Assembly: GCF_003171515.1 (NCBI RefSeq)
Contig: NC_089390.1
Coordinates: 7,192,001-7,256,000 of the forward strand
From: Pyrenophora tritici-repentis
Lineage: Eukaryota; Ascomycota; Dothideomycetes; Pleosporales; Pleosporaceae
Reading direction: 5' to 3'
DNA: 64,000 nucleotides
Shown here: positions 32,122-45,572 of the stretch, one piece after another
How positions within the stretch are numbered: the first letter of the stretch is position 1
How the letters are laid out: each line of letters starts with the position of its first letter
Notes under the pieces: generated by a model
Seen by the model: only the letters and a program-made list of their open reading frames with translations
The model's database searches: none
What the model was told of the DNA's origin: nothing
Program-made: the position numbers and the translations under genes

Positions 32122-33715
32122 TCTTGTAAGATGGAACCTCTTGGAATCTTTTCCGGTAATAATAGTACAAGCAATGATCGTTGAATTTAGGGAAGAGTAG
32201 GAACGCGATGTTCGACATATCACGTACTTTTGAGCTTCTCATACTCTAATTCTGCAAGTCGATATGCAACTCTCAAACTATCGATTTTCTATTTCTCATG
32301 TTGACAACGCAGCAATGCGAGCGGCTTGCGACTTAGTCCTGCGCCACATCTCCTGCTCTGGAACCTGGCCGATTGGGGTATGTCTATGCTGAAGTCTCGT
32401 CATTCTAATTTTGACTACTTCTTGAGGTCCGTGAGGCATCAAAGATTGGTGGCGGGCATGGCACTAGCTGAATATCTAGGTACCTATTCACTGACGAGGC
32501 TTGTCACAACGTCTTGTATAATTTGCCTTCGCACAGCGCTTTCTTAGACAAGCCCCTTGGCATACTAAACTTGTTCTGCTAGGTGGAGTATGGCTTCACT
32601 TTATTCGGTAGCTTGGGGAGTAGAAGAGGAGTAGAAGAGAAGTGTTTGCTAACGTTTGAATCCTTTTCCTGAGTACCGCTGACAGAGGGCAAGGTAATGC
32701 CTGCGTCCGACGCCTCGGCATCCCGGAACAAGCACTCCACACATATACTGTACCTATACATCCCCGGCATATATATACCAGCTCTCTGGCTAAGCGGCTT
32801 GGCTTTGAGTCGCTTTACGCTTGCGTAACCATAATTTCCACTTTCTGTTACGCCTCAACGTATCACACCGCTCGTTTCTGCAGGTGAGGCGCAAACGATG
32901 CGTCTTACAGCGCTGTACGACGATTGAAAATAGTGTACGATGAATAACGAGACCGTTCCGACTACCACATCGTCATCCCTGTAAACACTAAAGATGGCCT
33001 CCATGATCCACTTCAATACTCCACCAATTCATCTTCTTTCAGATGAATACCTGAAGTCATTTGCACATAATTAAGCTGTGGTGCATCGCGTATTAACAAA
33101 TTTCGGGTGAAGCATTAATCGATATGCCAGATTTCTCTGCCTACCAAGTTATGCGCGGAGGCACGAATCCCTGATATAGTTCTATCGTACCATAAGCCAT
33201 AATTTGCTGGCAAATGTGGGGGCGACATGTCGTGCACCCAAAATCAGCCGCTGTCTCCAGCTGACAAGGCTACAGGCCCTTGTGGTGATGGAACCATCAC
33301 ACCAGATATTTTATGTGTCATTGTCTGCGAGACGGAGGCACACTTCGACTTTCACGCATTGGATTACAAAGACTCTTGGCTACTACTGCGCATAGCAGGA
33401 TATGCAAAGAAGATGGCTAACGAGCTGAAGCAGGCTCAAATTGGATATCGCGTCCTAACGCAGAAATACTATACATGAAGTAATTCATTGATCTGAGTTT
33501 TCGATTTTATTGTGAACATCAGGGAAGGGGATTCTTACTTACAGCCTGGCCAAGATGAAGTAAGAACTACAATTTCCACCCCGTCCTTCATCTGAGAAGG
33601 CGCCACTTCTGTCGCTTGTGTCTAGTATATCTTCTGGATGCGATACCCCTGCATCCGACACCGATGAACCGTGGGCTTTCGGCCCATCCACAGGCTGTCC
33701 TCCTCGAGTACATCA
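32122..33715. other. Intergenic, mostly empty
   Basis: Apart from one weak small open frame at 33227-33478, I see no gene, RNA or repeat. Confidence 0.55.
33227..33478 (+). CDS. Possible small hypothetical protein, 83 aa
   Basis: An ATG-initiated frame (MSCTQNQPLSPAD) with balanced composition and a plausible soluble C-terminus (AKKMANELKQAQIGYRVL). No motif or signal peptide is recognised, and neither splice sites nor neighbours support it. It could be chance. Confidence 0.25.
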   Translation: MSCTQNQPLSPADKATGPCGDGTITPDILCVIVCETEAHFDFHALDYKDSWLLLRIAGYAKKMANELKQAQIGYRVLTQKYYT

Positions 33716-34802
33716 CGTAATAGTCGTGGGGGTTCAGGTATACCGGCAGCCATACATCACTTGAGCTTCTTCAAGCTGGCTTTAATGTCGTCGTCGTCGA
33801 TAACCTAGTAAACTCGTACCTTGCGTCGTAACATTGGAACGTATCAATGGACTACGAGACGAGTAATGAGCCAAAACAGCTTCGAGCCCGTTGCTGGTAT
33901 TCCACGAATCCGACTACCGAGACGAGCACGCAATGTCTACTATGTTCAGGCAGTATGACACAGCTATGGAGAGTGTCATCCACTTCGCTGCACACAAGGC
34001 AGTATCGGAGAGTATCAAGGATCACCTTTTGTTCGCTATTGGATAGGCTCAATATAAAGAAGAAGATTCTCTCCTCGTCAGCAGCCGTATATCGAGAGGT
34101 GATATCGGAGACCTGTCTGCGAATAAACAAGGATCATTGCGTCCATGACATCCGTGAGTGGGCTGACAGGTCAGACAACAAGCACGTTACACAAAGCGGC
34201 TGCAGAGCGATCTCGAATCCGTTTGGCCGTTCAAAGTATATGTGAGAGGCTGTTTTGGACGACCTTGCAGTCTGAGACCCAGAATGGTCAATTGTGGTTT
34301 TGCGCTACTTCAATCCTATTAGCTGTCATGCTTCGGGGAAGCTAAGTGAAAACGCCAGAACCTCATGCCCAACTTGCTGCGAGTCATAAATGGTCAAATC
34401 CTGTACCTGAGCATATTCAGCACGGATTGAGATACAAAAGACGGAGCGCAATAAGATTTTTATCATCGTTACCGATTACGCCCAGGCGGCGCACTCAGAG
34501 ACGTTAGCGAGTCGCGGCTGGAATGTGGCTTCCACACGTACAACCTCGGTACCGGAGTAGGAAACACGGTAAAGGATGTTGTTACAGCAATGCAAGCCTC
34601 CCTAGGGAAGTGTGTTTGCAACAAAGGAGGTTGGACAACGTGCTGGTGATGTTGGTGTTGTGTGGCGGACCCTGCACGGGCAACGGTGGAGCTTGCATGG
34701 AAAACGGAAAGGTCGATTAATGACTGTTGCAAGGATTTGTGCCGCTCTTTCCAGCTCGACATGATGGCTTCTGGGCGCTTACTGGGATATGCTGTCAAGT
34801 AA
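33716..34802 (+). pseudogene. UDP-glucose 4-epimerase (GAL10-like) pseudogene
   Basis: Fragments of the epimerase appear in order but in changing frames. They are the Rossmann start (VIVVG, then GSHTSLELLQAGFNVVVVDN near 33745), SVIHFAAHKAVSESI near 33966, SSSAAVY near 34073, NPFGRSKYM near 34217 and LRYFNPISCHASGKL near 34297. TYNLGTGVGNTVKDVV near 34537 and the C-terminal INDCCKDLC and LLGYAVK stop at 34802 follow. Several stops and indels separate them. Functional enzymes convert UDP-glucose and UDP-galactose in the Leloir pathway; this copy cannot. The catalytic YxxxK tyrosine survives in the GRSKYM context only in part. Confidence 0.88.
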
Positions 34803-35287
34803 GAAAAGTCGTGCCCGTTCGGGTATAACAGATATGTAGCGCCAGGGTAGCGGGTATGCTAGTGTAATCCGATGTCACATGACATGCCTAGGCGCCATTT
34901 CACACCTTGTGTATGGACTGACCCATATATACTTAGTCGCTTAGGTGCTTGGCATATGCAGGAGATTTTTTCAAAGCCACATCGGGTCTTTTATACGACC
35001 ACCGCAGCGCCACTATCCCCCTTTGCCACGTCTCTGTGGCCATACGTTGCGCTTTGTCTATAAGTAGCACAGCCTTGTCCCACCCTGCGCTTCCGTCAGA
35101 TCAAAGCTTTGGTGCTAAGCTCTCTTCCTTGATGTAGGCCCTGAACATCCTTCCGGATGACCGCTAGACCGCCTCTTAGAAACCTGAAATCCATGCATAT
35201 GTAACATGCCATGTCCAGCTACTAAAAGTTAACGGCCACAATTCTGTGGCGAACTTGATCCCCGACAAAGCGCCAATATACTTTGAC
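34803..35287. other. Intergenic, promoter of the GH16 gene
   Basis: No gene or repeat supported. Confidence 0.6.
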
Positions 35288-36396
35288 ATGTTTTCTAGAA
35301 AGATATTATTGTTGGTATTCAACGCCTCCTTGTGCGTTGTTGCGGTCACAGCAGAATGCACAAAGTTCTCGACCAATGGAACGGTAGCAGCGACATATGA
35401 CTACTACCGCTTTTTTGACTTCAGGCATCTCCAAGGGAGTCTTGATGAGACTGCAGCTTCCTCGTCATCTCGAGAGAATGATGTTAAGATTACGGAATCT
35501 TCTAAAGGGAAGTCTAAGATTGTTGCGGCTGCACCATGGAATGCCGATTGGACTCCACGCGACTGGTTTCGGCCAGCTCCAAAGGAGAACACGATAGATA
35601 TGTACTACACACCTTCACGCATAACTATAAGTAAGAAATACCTGTCTCTACAACCCTGTAGTGCTCACTGTGGATAGACAATGACGCCGAATCTGCGAAG
35701 GAACAGTCTACTTACCTCACTCTACACACGACACGACTTCCCAACGGAACTCAGCTCGCTGCTGAGCTGGACTTTGCGGAGCACAATGCCACCTTCGCCT
35801 CTATGCGTATGCTCGCACGGATTCGTGGAGCCAGCGGAGCAGTTGCAGGCTTCTTTACGTACCATAACGACACAAGCGAGTCGGATATAGAGATCCCAAC
35901 CGGAGGTGCCTCGAGCGAGCTGCACTGCTCGAATCAGCCAACGACCGATCCCGATACAAATATGCCTATCGAGGGAGCAACATTTAATGTATCGTTGGAA
36001 GCACACGAGCCTGCGACTGCATGGAACAGTTATCGAATGGACTGGACATCCGGACGTAGCGTGTGGTACGTCAATGGTATACAGTCGGCTGACACAGAGG
36101 TCAATGTACCGGATACCGAGAGCAGAATAATTCTGAATCTGTGGAGCAACGGCGGAAACTTCTCTGGGCGGATGACTACTGGCAGTGAAGCCTGGTTTGA
36201 CATCCAATGGGTAGAACTGTTGTTCAATACGACTGCTAGCCCAAGTTCGCAAGAGAAAGGCACAGCGTGTTCGGTAGAGAAAACGCCTGGATCTCCCGTA
36301 CCGAGCTCCTCCGTTCGCCCCAAAGACAGTGTTTCTGGATGTCTATGGTGGGTGGTTGGATTGGCGTCGGCTGTGAGCTTGATGGCATACATGTAG
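35288..36396 (+). CDS. GPI-anchored GH16 cell-wall glycosidase/transglycosylase
   Basis: Exons 35288-35630 and 35678-36396 (47-bp intron) give 353 aa. A signal peptide (MFSRKILLLVFNASLCVVAVTA) precedes a Cys at mature position 2. The GH16 active-site ExDxE appears as SESDIEIPTG after GFFTYHNDT. Later family blocks are WNSYRMDWTSGRSVWYVNG and IILNLWSNGG. The C-terminus is Ser/Pro-rich with a hydrophobic tail (LWWVVGLASAVSLMAYM) fitting a GPI signal. It probably remodels beta-glucan or glucan-chitin links at the wall. The ATG at 35288 is chosen because the signal peptide starts there; upstream codons in frame have no ATG. Confidence 0.9.
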
Positions 36397-37083
36397 CTCA
36401 CAAGAAAAGACAAGTTACTGTGGTGTCATTGGTTTCTGGTGCAGAAAACGCCCGTCTCATTTTCTTTCGAGCTGATTCCACGATTATCTCTTGAGAGTTC
36501 GCCTTACTCCTGACCTATTACCTTGAGTCGTATTGGTGTGCACCTACCTAGGTAAGTAGGCATAGGTGGTTGTAAATATTGTGGAACTCGGGCATTGCGC
36601 TCGCCCTCCAGGCAGGAGGATAGCCCTCTGCGAGACGTTTCGAGCTTCATTTCTTATCATGATGGTATTTAGCTCAAAGGAATGAGGGTTTGTGCTAGGC
36701 AGGATGCGTGCGTCTGAGGATTCAATGATACCCCTTAGAGTAGCCGAGGTTAGTGGACTTGGCATGACGTCAGAGACTTGCCGCATCTGTGCTTCACGAC
36801 CCAGCATCTTTACGACACATTCATTCCATCTAACTACACGACGATATCTTCTACTGCTCTATGTATGCTGCTTGAAATTTCAACCTACATATCGCGTACA
36901 TCAGTTTCAGGTACAACGATTTACAAAGTGCACGCGGCTTACAACATTCCCAACCCCGTCTACTTCGACGGTAGATGTCTGCAAAACCCCGTTTTCTTAG
37001 TTGATTATTGAAACATATTTCCTGCCGGGTCAATATAAGTGCTCCTAGTCCGACATAAATGCATCTCATGAACTTGATCCCTA
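36397..37083. other. Intergenic, nothing recognised
   Basis: 3' flank of the GH16 gene and of a truncated gene on the opposite strand. Short open frames only. Confidence 0.55.
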
Positions 37084-37440
37084 CTATTCACCATTCATTC
37101 CGATGTCCGAATCGTACCTAGCTTTCTTCGTAAGTGATGGAGAGTGTATCTCGGACGCTTGAGGCTGCTGTGGGCCTCTTATACGTCCCGGCAATGGGCG
37201 TAGGTTGTAAACTCTTGTGGAGCCTTCCTCCTCGTCTCGCTTTCGCTTTTGTGACGGTGGGTATAGGCTGATCACACAAAGCAGTTCAATCCATTGTTTG
37301 ATGTCTGGGAAATTTTCACGCCGCTCAGACGTGTAAACTGCTCCTGGGAGTAACCATTGCTCATTCGAAAGCTCTTGGTCTATCTTCTCGATTTTTAGCC
37401 CTTCGATGAACCGTTGAGCTGTTTGCGCGCGTGACTGTTC
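37084..37440 (-). pseudogene. 3' fragment of a host gene truncated by the hAT block
   Basis: An open frame without ATG runs from the edge of the hAT element to a stop at 37084. It encodes roughly 119 residues including AQRFIEGLKIEKIDQELSNE, ENFPDIKQWIELL, a basic KRKRDEEEG and a Pro/Arg-rich tail. Composition is protein-like and continuous, unlike a chance frame. Its start is missing; the stretch on the far side of the transposons (42139-42265, minus) has a matching strand and a good intron and may be the 5' part. Function unknown. Confidence 0.5.
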
Positions 37441-37460
37441 CGTGCAGAGTTGCTATCAGT

Positions 37461-37620
37461 CAGTTCAGTCAGTCCGGAGCTCTCTGGACTGACTGAACTG
37501 ACGTCCTGAGGTCACTGAACTGGACTGGACTGACTGCCAAGACTTTTCAATTAAACTAAAACTGACTGACTGAACTGACGTCGCCGCGGCCTGCGGACTG
37601 ACTGGACTGACTGAACTGAG
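37461..37620. repeat. Subterminal ACTGACTGAACTG repeats and 15-bp hairpin
   Basis: CAGTTCAGTCAGTCC (37461-37475) and its exact complement (37486-37500) form a 15-bp stem with a 10-base loop. Further copies of GACTGACTGAACTGA-type units follow at about 37520-37540, 37561-37580 and 37596-37620. Subterminal repeats are binding sites for hAT transposases in known elements. Confidence 0.85.
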
Positions 37621-40122
37621 TTACCTGACGTCGAACTGAGATAAATGCTCCTGTACTTTTGAGATTTCTTCCTCTGATAGTGTGCGCGCTAGCCCAGAAG
37701 CTGAGGTAGTTGTTGGCTGTATACCAAGCCTCTTCCAGCTCTTCAAGCTCTGCAAAGCTGAAATAAGCTCTGGCTTCATATGGAGTCTCCGGGTGCCTAA
37801 CATGTCGCCAAGCTCGCTGAAAGTCCGCTCACAGTCTGCCGCTGCTGCTGGTATTGTTAGGACGTCAATAGCGAACTTTGAGAGTATAGGGAACTGCCCA
37901 GCAACTGACTCCCAGTATAGAAGCGGATTAAGAGACAGCCAATCCTCCTCAGCTAACGCTGGTTGCCGCTTCCATATCTCATACTCATCCTCAGCAAGGC
38001 TTGCCTCTAACTGCCGTGTGCTTTGCTCAATTGACGACTGTAGAAAAGCTGATCGCGACGTTGAAATCCCTAGCCGGGGCTTCTTACGCGGCGGCGTTAC
38101 AGTGTGAGCTGAAGTGGCTGCAGAGTCCTTCCGCCCCTGCCACATGCGCAGGAATGCCCGGTGGTTATTGTCAAGCCAGCCGTCGCGATAGTGGACACCG
38201 TCACGGGCAGTGACATGGGTGTCAGGCACCTTCCAGAGCGCTGAGAGGTGGTGTTTGTAGTGCGGGTGTAGTATTGTAGCAGTGTAGTAGACAGGCGCGT
38301 TATCGAATTTTGCGTAGTACTCAGCAAGCTTACAATGCGCAAGGTTAACGTTTGTAATAAGATGATCTTCAGGCGCATCTAGATCTTCGTAATTTACATC
38401 CTTAAGGCGGTCTTTGAGAGCCTCAAGCTGGTCAAGAAGCCACTCAAACGTTACTAGAACTTCCCATATAGCGCCGTGTCGGCCGTGTCGGCCGCGACCT
38501 TCAAGTAGCCGTGTAGCTTCGGCAAATGGCTCAAGGAGTCGAATGTATTCTGTTATTGTCGCCCAGTCCTTGCCGCTTAGACCCCCTTCGCGTATATATA
38601 ACCGTGGCTGGGCAGCAGGGAGCTGCTCACGATTCTTCCGGCGTCGTGAGGTTGCTGTTGCAGCACTATGCTCCTCAAGTTTACACTCAATATAGCCATC
38701 GATAGGGCCGTGTAGCTCAGCTGCACGGACAAACGTGTTGAAATAGCTATTCCAGCGTGTCTTAACAGGCTTCACAAGCTGCCGGATGTGGGGTGTAACA
38801 CCTAGAGACTCTGCCTCCTCGCACTGTAGGCGCTCTAGTAGTTGTCGAGTTTGAGGCGTACAGATAGACGCAATCACGTCAAAGAGGACGCCAACAGGAC
38901 CGTATTTGCGCCACTCATCCATGTACTTCTCCTCTTCCTCAAGGTGTGCGGCTTCATTCTCGTACGCGCTACGGTCTTTGCCCCAAATTACTAATTGTGC
39001 GCTTAGGTTGAGTATATGGCAGCAGCACCGCAGCCGCCGCTCGCTTGCGATAAAGCCAAACTCCTCTGCTAAGGACTCAACTGCAGTATCATTGTTACTT
39101 GCGTTGTCAAGCACAAAGTACCCAACCCTCGCGTTGTCAACGCCAAATAGCCGAAGTATTGTTGTTGCTGCAGCGGCAATATTATTGCCAGTGTGCGCCC
39201 CGTGTAGCTCAGGCAACCCAAGCAGGTGGTCAACTAGCTTGCCCTCGCTGTTAAGGTAATGTACGCAGAGGCCAGTAAAAGCATACTGCCCACCAGTTGA
39301 AGTCCAGTTGTCGAATGACACGTGTATAAGCGACCGGGCTTCGCGAAGGTAGTTGGCAACAGCTGGTATGTATGTATTGTACTCAGTAATAATATGATCG
39401 TGGAGCGTTTGGTGGCTACGCCAAAGGAGAGCTTCGGCTAGCGGGCTCACGGCCGCAATCATGGCTCGAAACTGCGGCGTTTCTATTACGCGAAGGCTCT
39501 GGTTGTCCGCGACTACCCAGTCCTTCAGCGCGTCCTGAAATCGAGAGGTTGAAAAGCTTGCTGCCATCTCGTTTGCTACCTCTTGCGATACTTCTATCCC
39601 TTTAGACCTCATAATATGTACTTGGGACTTTGCGAGCGCGCCCATAATATTGCCCTCCCGGCTAGCAATTGGTACAGGTCCGTTAGGTCCGTGTGAGTGT
39701 CCAGGCTTGTTGCTTGAGAGGTGTCGGCCGGCGTTTGTAGTGCTGTCAGCCTCGTAGCAAGCCTCCTGCTTCCGTCGTTGATGGCAGTACCGGCAAAGCC
39801 AGTAGTTTTTCTTGTACTTGCGGTGCCAGACGGCCCAGCCGTGGCGGTAGATCCAGCTTTTTGGCCCACCGCGACTATTACGCTCAACCTGGCGCCGCTC
39901 AAGATACGGCACACGCTTAAAATCAAGCCCGTCGTAATTGTCGTCGTCGTCGTCGTCGTCGTCGTCGTTGGGGAAGTCCGCCTGTACTGCCAAGGGCTCA
40001 TCAGCCTGGGCCTCGCTCGCAGTATCGCCAACAGTAGGCGCGTTTGATAGCGATGGTAGAGGAGAATTGCGCTTGTCGCATTCTACAAGGCGGCGAAGGC
40101 CTGAATTAGAGGGAGTAGACAT
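37621..40122 (-). CDS. hAT family transposase
   Basis: An 833-aa cut-and-paste transposase from the ATG at 40122 (MSTPSNSG). A BED-like zinc finger (WLCRYCHQRR with a downstream GRHLSSNKPGHS) follows an Asp run encoded by a GTC microsatellite at about 39940-39968. The RNase H-like core contains FDNWTS, LDNASNND and RCCCHILNL. The C-terminal hAT dimerisation domain reads NPLLYWES, FPILSKFAIDVLTIPAAAADCERTFS and MKPELISALQSLKSW. No stops or frameshifts. Composition and intact frame suggest recent activity. Confidence 0.95.
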   Translation of the reverse strand: MSTPSNSGLRRLVECDKRNSPLPSLSNAPTVGDTASEAQADEPLAVQADFPNDDDDDDDDDNYDGLDFKRVPYLERRQVERNSRGGPKSWIYRHGWAVWHRKYKKNYWLCRYCHQRRKQEACYEADSTTNAGRHLSSNKPGHSHGPNGPVPIASREGNIMGALAKSQVHIMRSKGIEVSQEVANEMAASFSTSRFQDALKDWVVADNQSLRVIETPQFRAMIAAVSPLAEALLWRSHQTLHDHIITEYNTYIPAVANYLREARSLIHVSFDNWTSTGGQYAFTGLCVHYLNSEGKLVDHLLGLPELHGAHTGNNIAAAATTILRLFGVDNARVGYFVLDNASNNDTAVESLAEEFGFIASERRLRCCCHILNLSAQLVIWGKDRSAYENEAAHLEEEEKYMDEWRKYGPVGVLFDVIASICTPQTRQLLERLQCEEAESLGVTPHIRQLVKPVKTRWNSYFNTFVRAAELHGPIDGYIECKLEEHSAATATSRRRKNREQLPAAQPRLYIREGGLSGKDWATITEYIRLLEPFAEATRLLEGRGRHGRHGAIWEVLVTFEWLLDQLEALKDRLKDVNYEDLDAPEDHLITNVNLAHCKLAEYYAKFDNAPVYYTATILHPHYKHHLSALWKVPDTHVTARDGVHYRDGWLDNNHRAFLRMWQGRKDSAATSAHTVTPPRKKPRLGISTSRSAFLQSSIEQSTRQLEASLAEDEYEIWKRQPALAEEDWLSLNPLLYWESVAGQFPILSKFAIDVLTIPAAAADCERTFSELGDMLGTRRLHMKPELISALQSLKSWKRLGIQPTTTSASGLARTLSEEEISKVQEHLSQFDVR

Positions 40123-40253
40123 GAAGTACACCAAGAAGTATTATGGCAACAGTAGTCTAGCGTCGTGTGTATAGCAGACGCGACGCGACGCGACGCGAAA
40201 GGCTTACTAGGTGCGCACCGGGTAGCGCATTTCCGCAAACTCTAATTAGCTTA

Positions 40254-42107
40254 ACATGATCCATGGGCGAGCGGCGCACACGGGCGAGCGGCGCACCCCA
40301 CCAACTTTACTCACCTTACTGATCTTAATCTACAATGGCTCAACGCAGCGCTACTCAATTACTATCAAATGAAGCAGATATTCAGCTTGCTATCTCATCT
40401 ATTAATGCGCACCAGATCCAAGGTACCCGTACTGCTGCAGTAGTCTACAACGTAGCCGAAACAACGCTCCGCCGCCGACGCGCTGGTATACCTGCCCGAC
40501 GCGATTGCCCGCCCAACTCAAGGAAGCTTACCCAGAGAGAAGAGGAGGTGATTATTAGCTATATACTTCAGCTAGATCTGCGTGGATTTGCGCCTACCTA
40601 CACAGCTGTACGTGATATGGCTGATAAGCTGCTGGCTGCGCGTGGTGGAGAGCAGGTTGGAGTCAACTGGCCATCTACCTTTGTTAAGCGTACAGACAGT
40701 CTTCGGACGTGTTTCAACCAAGCGTACGATAGGCAGAGAGCTCTTTGTGAGGATGCAACATTAATAAAGAGGTGGTTTAAGCTTGTAGAAGAGACAAAGG
40801 CTGAGCTAGGTATCTGCGATGAGGACGTCTACAACTTTGATGAAGCTGGCTTTATGATGGGCAAGATTACAACGCAGCTAGTTATAACAGGAGCAGAGAG
40901 GAGAGGCAGGCCGAAGAGTATTCAGCCAGGCAATCGCGAGTGGGTAACGCTGATCGCTGCTATCAGCGCTGCTGGCTGGTCAGTCCCACCGTTCCTCATC
41001 TTCGCTGGCCAGTACTACCTATCAGCCTGGTATAAGGAAGCTGAGATCCCACGCGACTGGGCGATCGCAGTCAGCGATAATGGCTGGACGAATAATGAGC
41101 TTGGAGTTGAGTGGCTAAAGCACTTCAACGCTCACACGCAGGCTCGTAGTGTAGGCGCGCGTCGCCTGCTTATTATTGATGGCCATAAGAGCCACCAATC
41201 TCTAGAGTTCCAGGAGCTCTGCAAGGAGAACAATATCCATACGCTCTGTATGCCTCCTCACTCATCTCACCTACTCCAGCCACTTGATGTTGGCTGCTTC
41301 TCGCCATTGAAGCGCGCGTACAGCCGTGAGGTGGAGAGCCTTATGCGCAACCACATCAACCACATCACCAAGCTAGAGTTTCTGCCAGCGTTCAAGGCAG
41401 CATTTGATCAAGCGTTCACGCCAGCCAATATCTGCTCAGCCTTCCGCGGCGCAGGCCTTGTTCCTCTACAACCAGAGGCTGTTCTATCAAAGGTAGATGT
41501 ACAACTGCGTACACCTACTCCTCCAGCAGCTCTGCCAGAGGCTCCCTGGGTAGCTCAAACGCCGAGCAACGCGCGTGAGCTTGAGGCTCAGTCAAGCCTA
41601 ATACGTGAGCGCGTGCGCCAGCACAAGAGCTCATCACCAGCTTCAATTATTATGGCGATTGACCAGCTAAAGAAGGGCGCCGAGGTGATGATGCTCTCTG
41701 CTGAGCTGATGCGCGATCGGATCTCTAGTCTTGAGAAGGCCAATAGCGCAGCCTCAGAGCGTAGGCGGCGCTCTAAAAGGCGTATACAGAAGCATGGAGT
41801 ACTCACAAAGGGAGCTGGAGAGGATATACTGGCTCAAAATGAGGCTGACCAGCAGATTGCTCATGAAGAGCGTCAAGGAGGAGCGCGATCAGGCCTCAGC
41901 CAGCGGGCTCAAAGGCGCTGCACTAGGTGCAAGGAGACTGGGCACAACTCGCGCACATGCAAGACTGATACTATTAATATAGAGTAATCTACTGTATCAA
42001 TATCTAGCAATAATATTATCGCGTTGTTGAGATGCATCGCTTTAAAGTTGCAAAAGTTGGTGGGGTGCGCCGCTCGCCCGTGTGCGCCGCTCGCCCATGG
42101 ATCATGT
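40254..42107 (+). mobile_element. Intact pogo/Fot1-type DNA transposon, copy B
   Basis: 1854 bp with the same 55-bp TIRs as copy A, flanked by TA at 40252-40253 and 42108-42109. In every part compared by eye, the two copies match base for base. It lies in the opposite orientation to copy A, about 19.3 kb away, and next to the hAT element. Confidence 0.96.
40335..41987 (+). CDS. Pogo-type transposase (DDE_1), copy B
   Basis: Identical 550-aa protein to copy A: N-terminal HTH, DDD catalytic triad at about residues 169, 282 and 318, and a C-terminal CX2CX4HX4C knuckle. The frame is intact from ATG 81 bases inside the element to a stop shortly before the 3' TIR. Confidence 0.96.
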   Translation: MAQRSATQLLSNEADIQLAISSINAHQIQGTRTAAVVYNVAETTLRRRRAGIPARRDCPPNSRKLTQREEEVIISYILQLDLRGFAPTYTAVRDMADKLLAARGGEQVGVNWPSTFVKRTDSLRTCFNQAYDRQRALCEDATLIKRWFKLVEETKAELGICDEDVYNFDEAGFMMGKITTQLVITGAERRGRPKSIQPGNREWVTLIAAISAAGWSVPPFLIFAGQYYLSAWYKEAEIPRDWAIAVSDNGWTNNELGVEWLKHFNAHTQARSVGARRLLIIDGHKSHQSLEFQELCKENNIHTLCMPPHSSHLLQPLDVGCFSPLKRAYSREVESLMRNHINHITKLEFLPAFKAAFDQAFTPANICSAFRGAGLVPLQPEAVLSKVDVQLRTPTPPAALPEAPWVAQTPSNARELEAQSSLIRERVRQHKSSSPASIIMAIDQLKKGAEVMMLSAELMRDRISSLEKANSAASERRRRSKRRIQKHGVLTKGAGEDILAQNEADQQIAHEERQGGARSGLSQRAQRRCTRCKETGHNSRTCKTDTINIE

Positions 42108-42109
42108 TA

Positions 42110-42844
42110 TTGAACTTTGGGGATCCTAAGGCTTCTTTGGGTGTAGGTTTTCTGCGCAGTCTGTCAATTTGACGCCGATCTTACACCACAACTACGAAAA
42201 TCAGTCAGGCCATCTATTGTGCGGCAGATCCCAGGCACTCACCTTTCTTTGCCCTACCGCATTCATGATATCATGTCTTGTCGTCGCATTGAAATCGCGA
42301 GGTGCTGCGTAAGGTGACTCCGCACCGATTTACGTCATAACTTCGAAATTGTTTATACACCCTCCCTCTTGCGCCGTCATCTCGCACCAGCGACATTGGC
42401 GACCAAATTTCCATGCAGGCTCCTAATTGACTCATCTTATTGTAAGTTTAATTTTGTAGTAGCTATAGAGATCCGCAAATTTCATCGGGGCTGCCTAGGA
42501 TCAAAGTGCCGGGCTAGGGAAGGAGCGAGCCCCGGCCTTGTTAGATTCAGAATGAATAAGGGTTGAAACGATGCTGCATATGACGCCCTGATAGAGATTG
42601 ACTGATGCTCGGGTTTCGCGTCAATGACCAATCTAGTGTTAGATGATTTGGTATCGTCACTTTGACGGGAAAGACGACATCGTTTGCAGAGAACATCAGC
42701 TGCAAGCTTGCCTCACACCCCAGCAACAAGAGACGTCGAATTGTCGCAAATGTACAAGAAACTCATCGAAAAAGTACATAACTTTTGCATCATATTCAAA
42801 CTACCAACTTCTATCGAACAGAGTCTCAAAGACTACATGGCAGG
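42110..42844. other. Intergenic, possible 5' remnant of the interrupted gene
   Basis: On the minus strand a short model (42242-42265 joined to 42133-42190, intron 42191-42241 with GTGAGT, CTGAC and TAG) encodes 27 residues before a stop (MNAVGQRKLWCKIGVK...). It may be the 5' part of the gene whose 3' fragment is at 37084-37440. The remainder is featureless. Confidence 0.35.
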
Positions 42845-44881
<2,037 letters not shown>

Positions 44882-45572
44882 TGTGCTGGAGGTACTGCTG
44901 TAATAGCGAAAGTGATGGAGTTTGCGGGTTTCGCGAGGGAATCGCAGCTGAGATAGTGGGGGCCGTGAAATGCAAGACCTCTGCCCAGCAAAAAGCCTAC
45001 GAAGAGGTTTCATAAATTCCTAGACTCTGGACGATGGGAGCGATGGGAGCGATGGAGATTTCTTGTCTCGCGGAGCAGATTTATACATGTGTTTTCATTC
45101 AATATCTGGTGACATTAGCGTGATGTGAAGAATTACTCTGATTTTGAATTGACGTCAGGAATGAAGGTAGAGCAAATGGCTTGCTCGCGGTGACCGATTA
45201 CGCTAATCATGACATCAATTTTCATGTATCATGTACTTGTTGGAGTCGCAAGATGGCAGATCATGACATCAGATTGAACCATAACCTACCTAATTCACCA
45301 CGCACAGAGTCTAGAATGGACTATTCACATGTCAATCTGGCACGTGCATGTAACCAAATCGTACCTATCTGGGTTCAATTAATGCCTATCTCATCGCTAC
45401 CAGCTGCGATACTATGTTGGCGATCCTAATCTCAAAACAAAGGTACTGTACGAGCTCTGATGAAAATAAAACAATTTACATTTGATTAGACCAGGATGCT
45501 GAACCTAGCAACCAGTTCCCCAGATCATTCTCATCCACGCCTTTCAGCCACCGTTCGGTTCCGCTATACACC
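44882..45572. other. Intergenic between alpha-glucosidase and the GT4-like gene
   Basis: Contains the alpha-glucosidase promoter and the 3' flank of the next gene; nothing else supported. Confidence 0.6.

Larger units (their letters stand above)
37445..40236 (-). mobile_element. hAT-type DNA transposon (boundaries approximate)
   Basis: The element is defined by the intact hAT transposase and by repeat-rich flanks. A possible imperfect terminal pair is AGAGTTGC at 37446 and its relative AGAGTTTGC on the minus strand near 40236, but no clear 8-bp duplication is visible. A second transposon has inserted just beyond the right end. The 3' subterminal region contains many ACTGACTGAACTG repeats and a hairpin. 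Confidence 0.75.
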
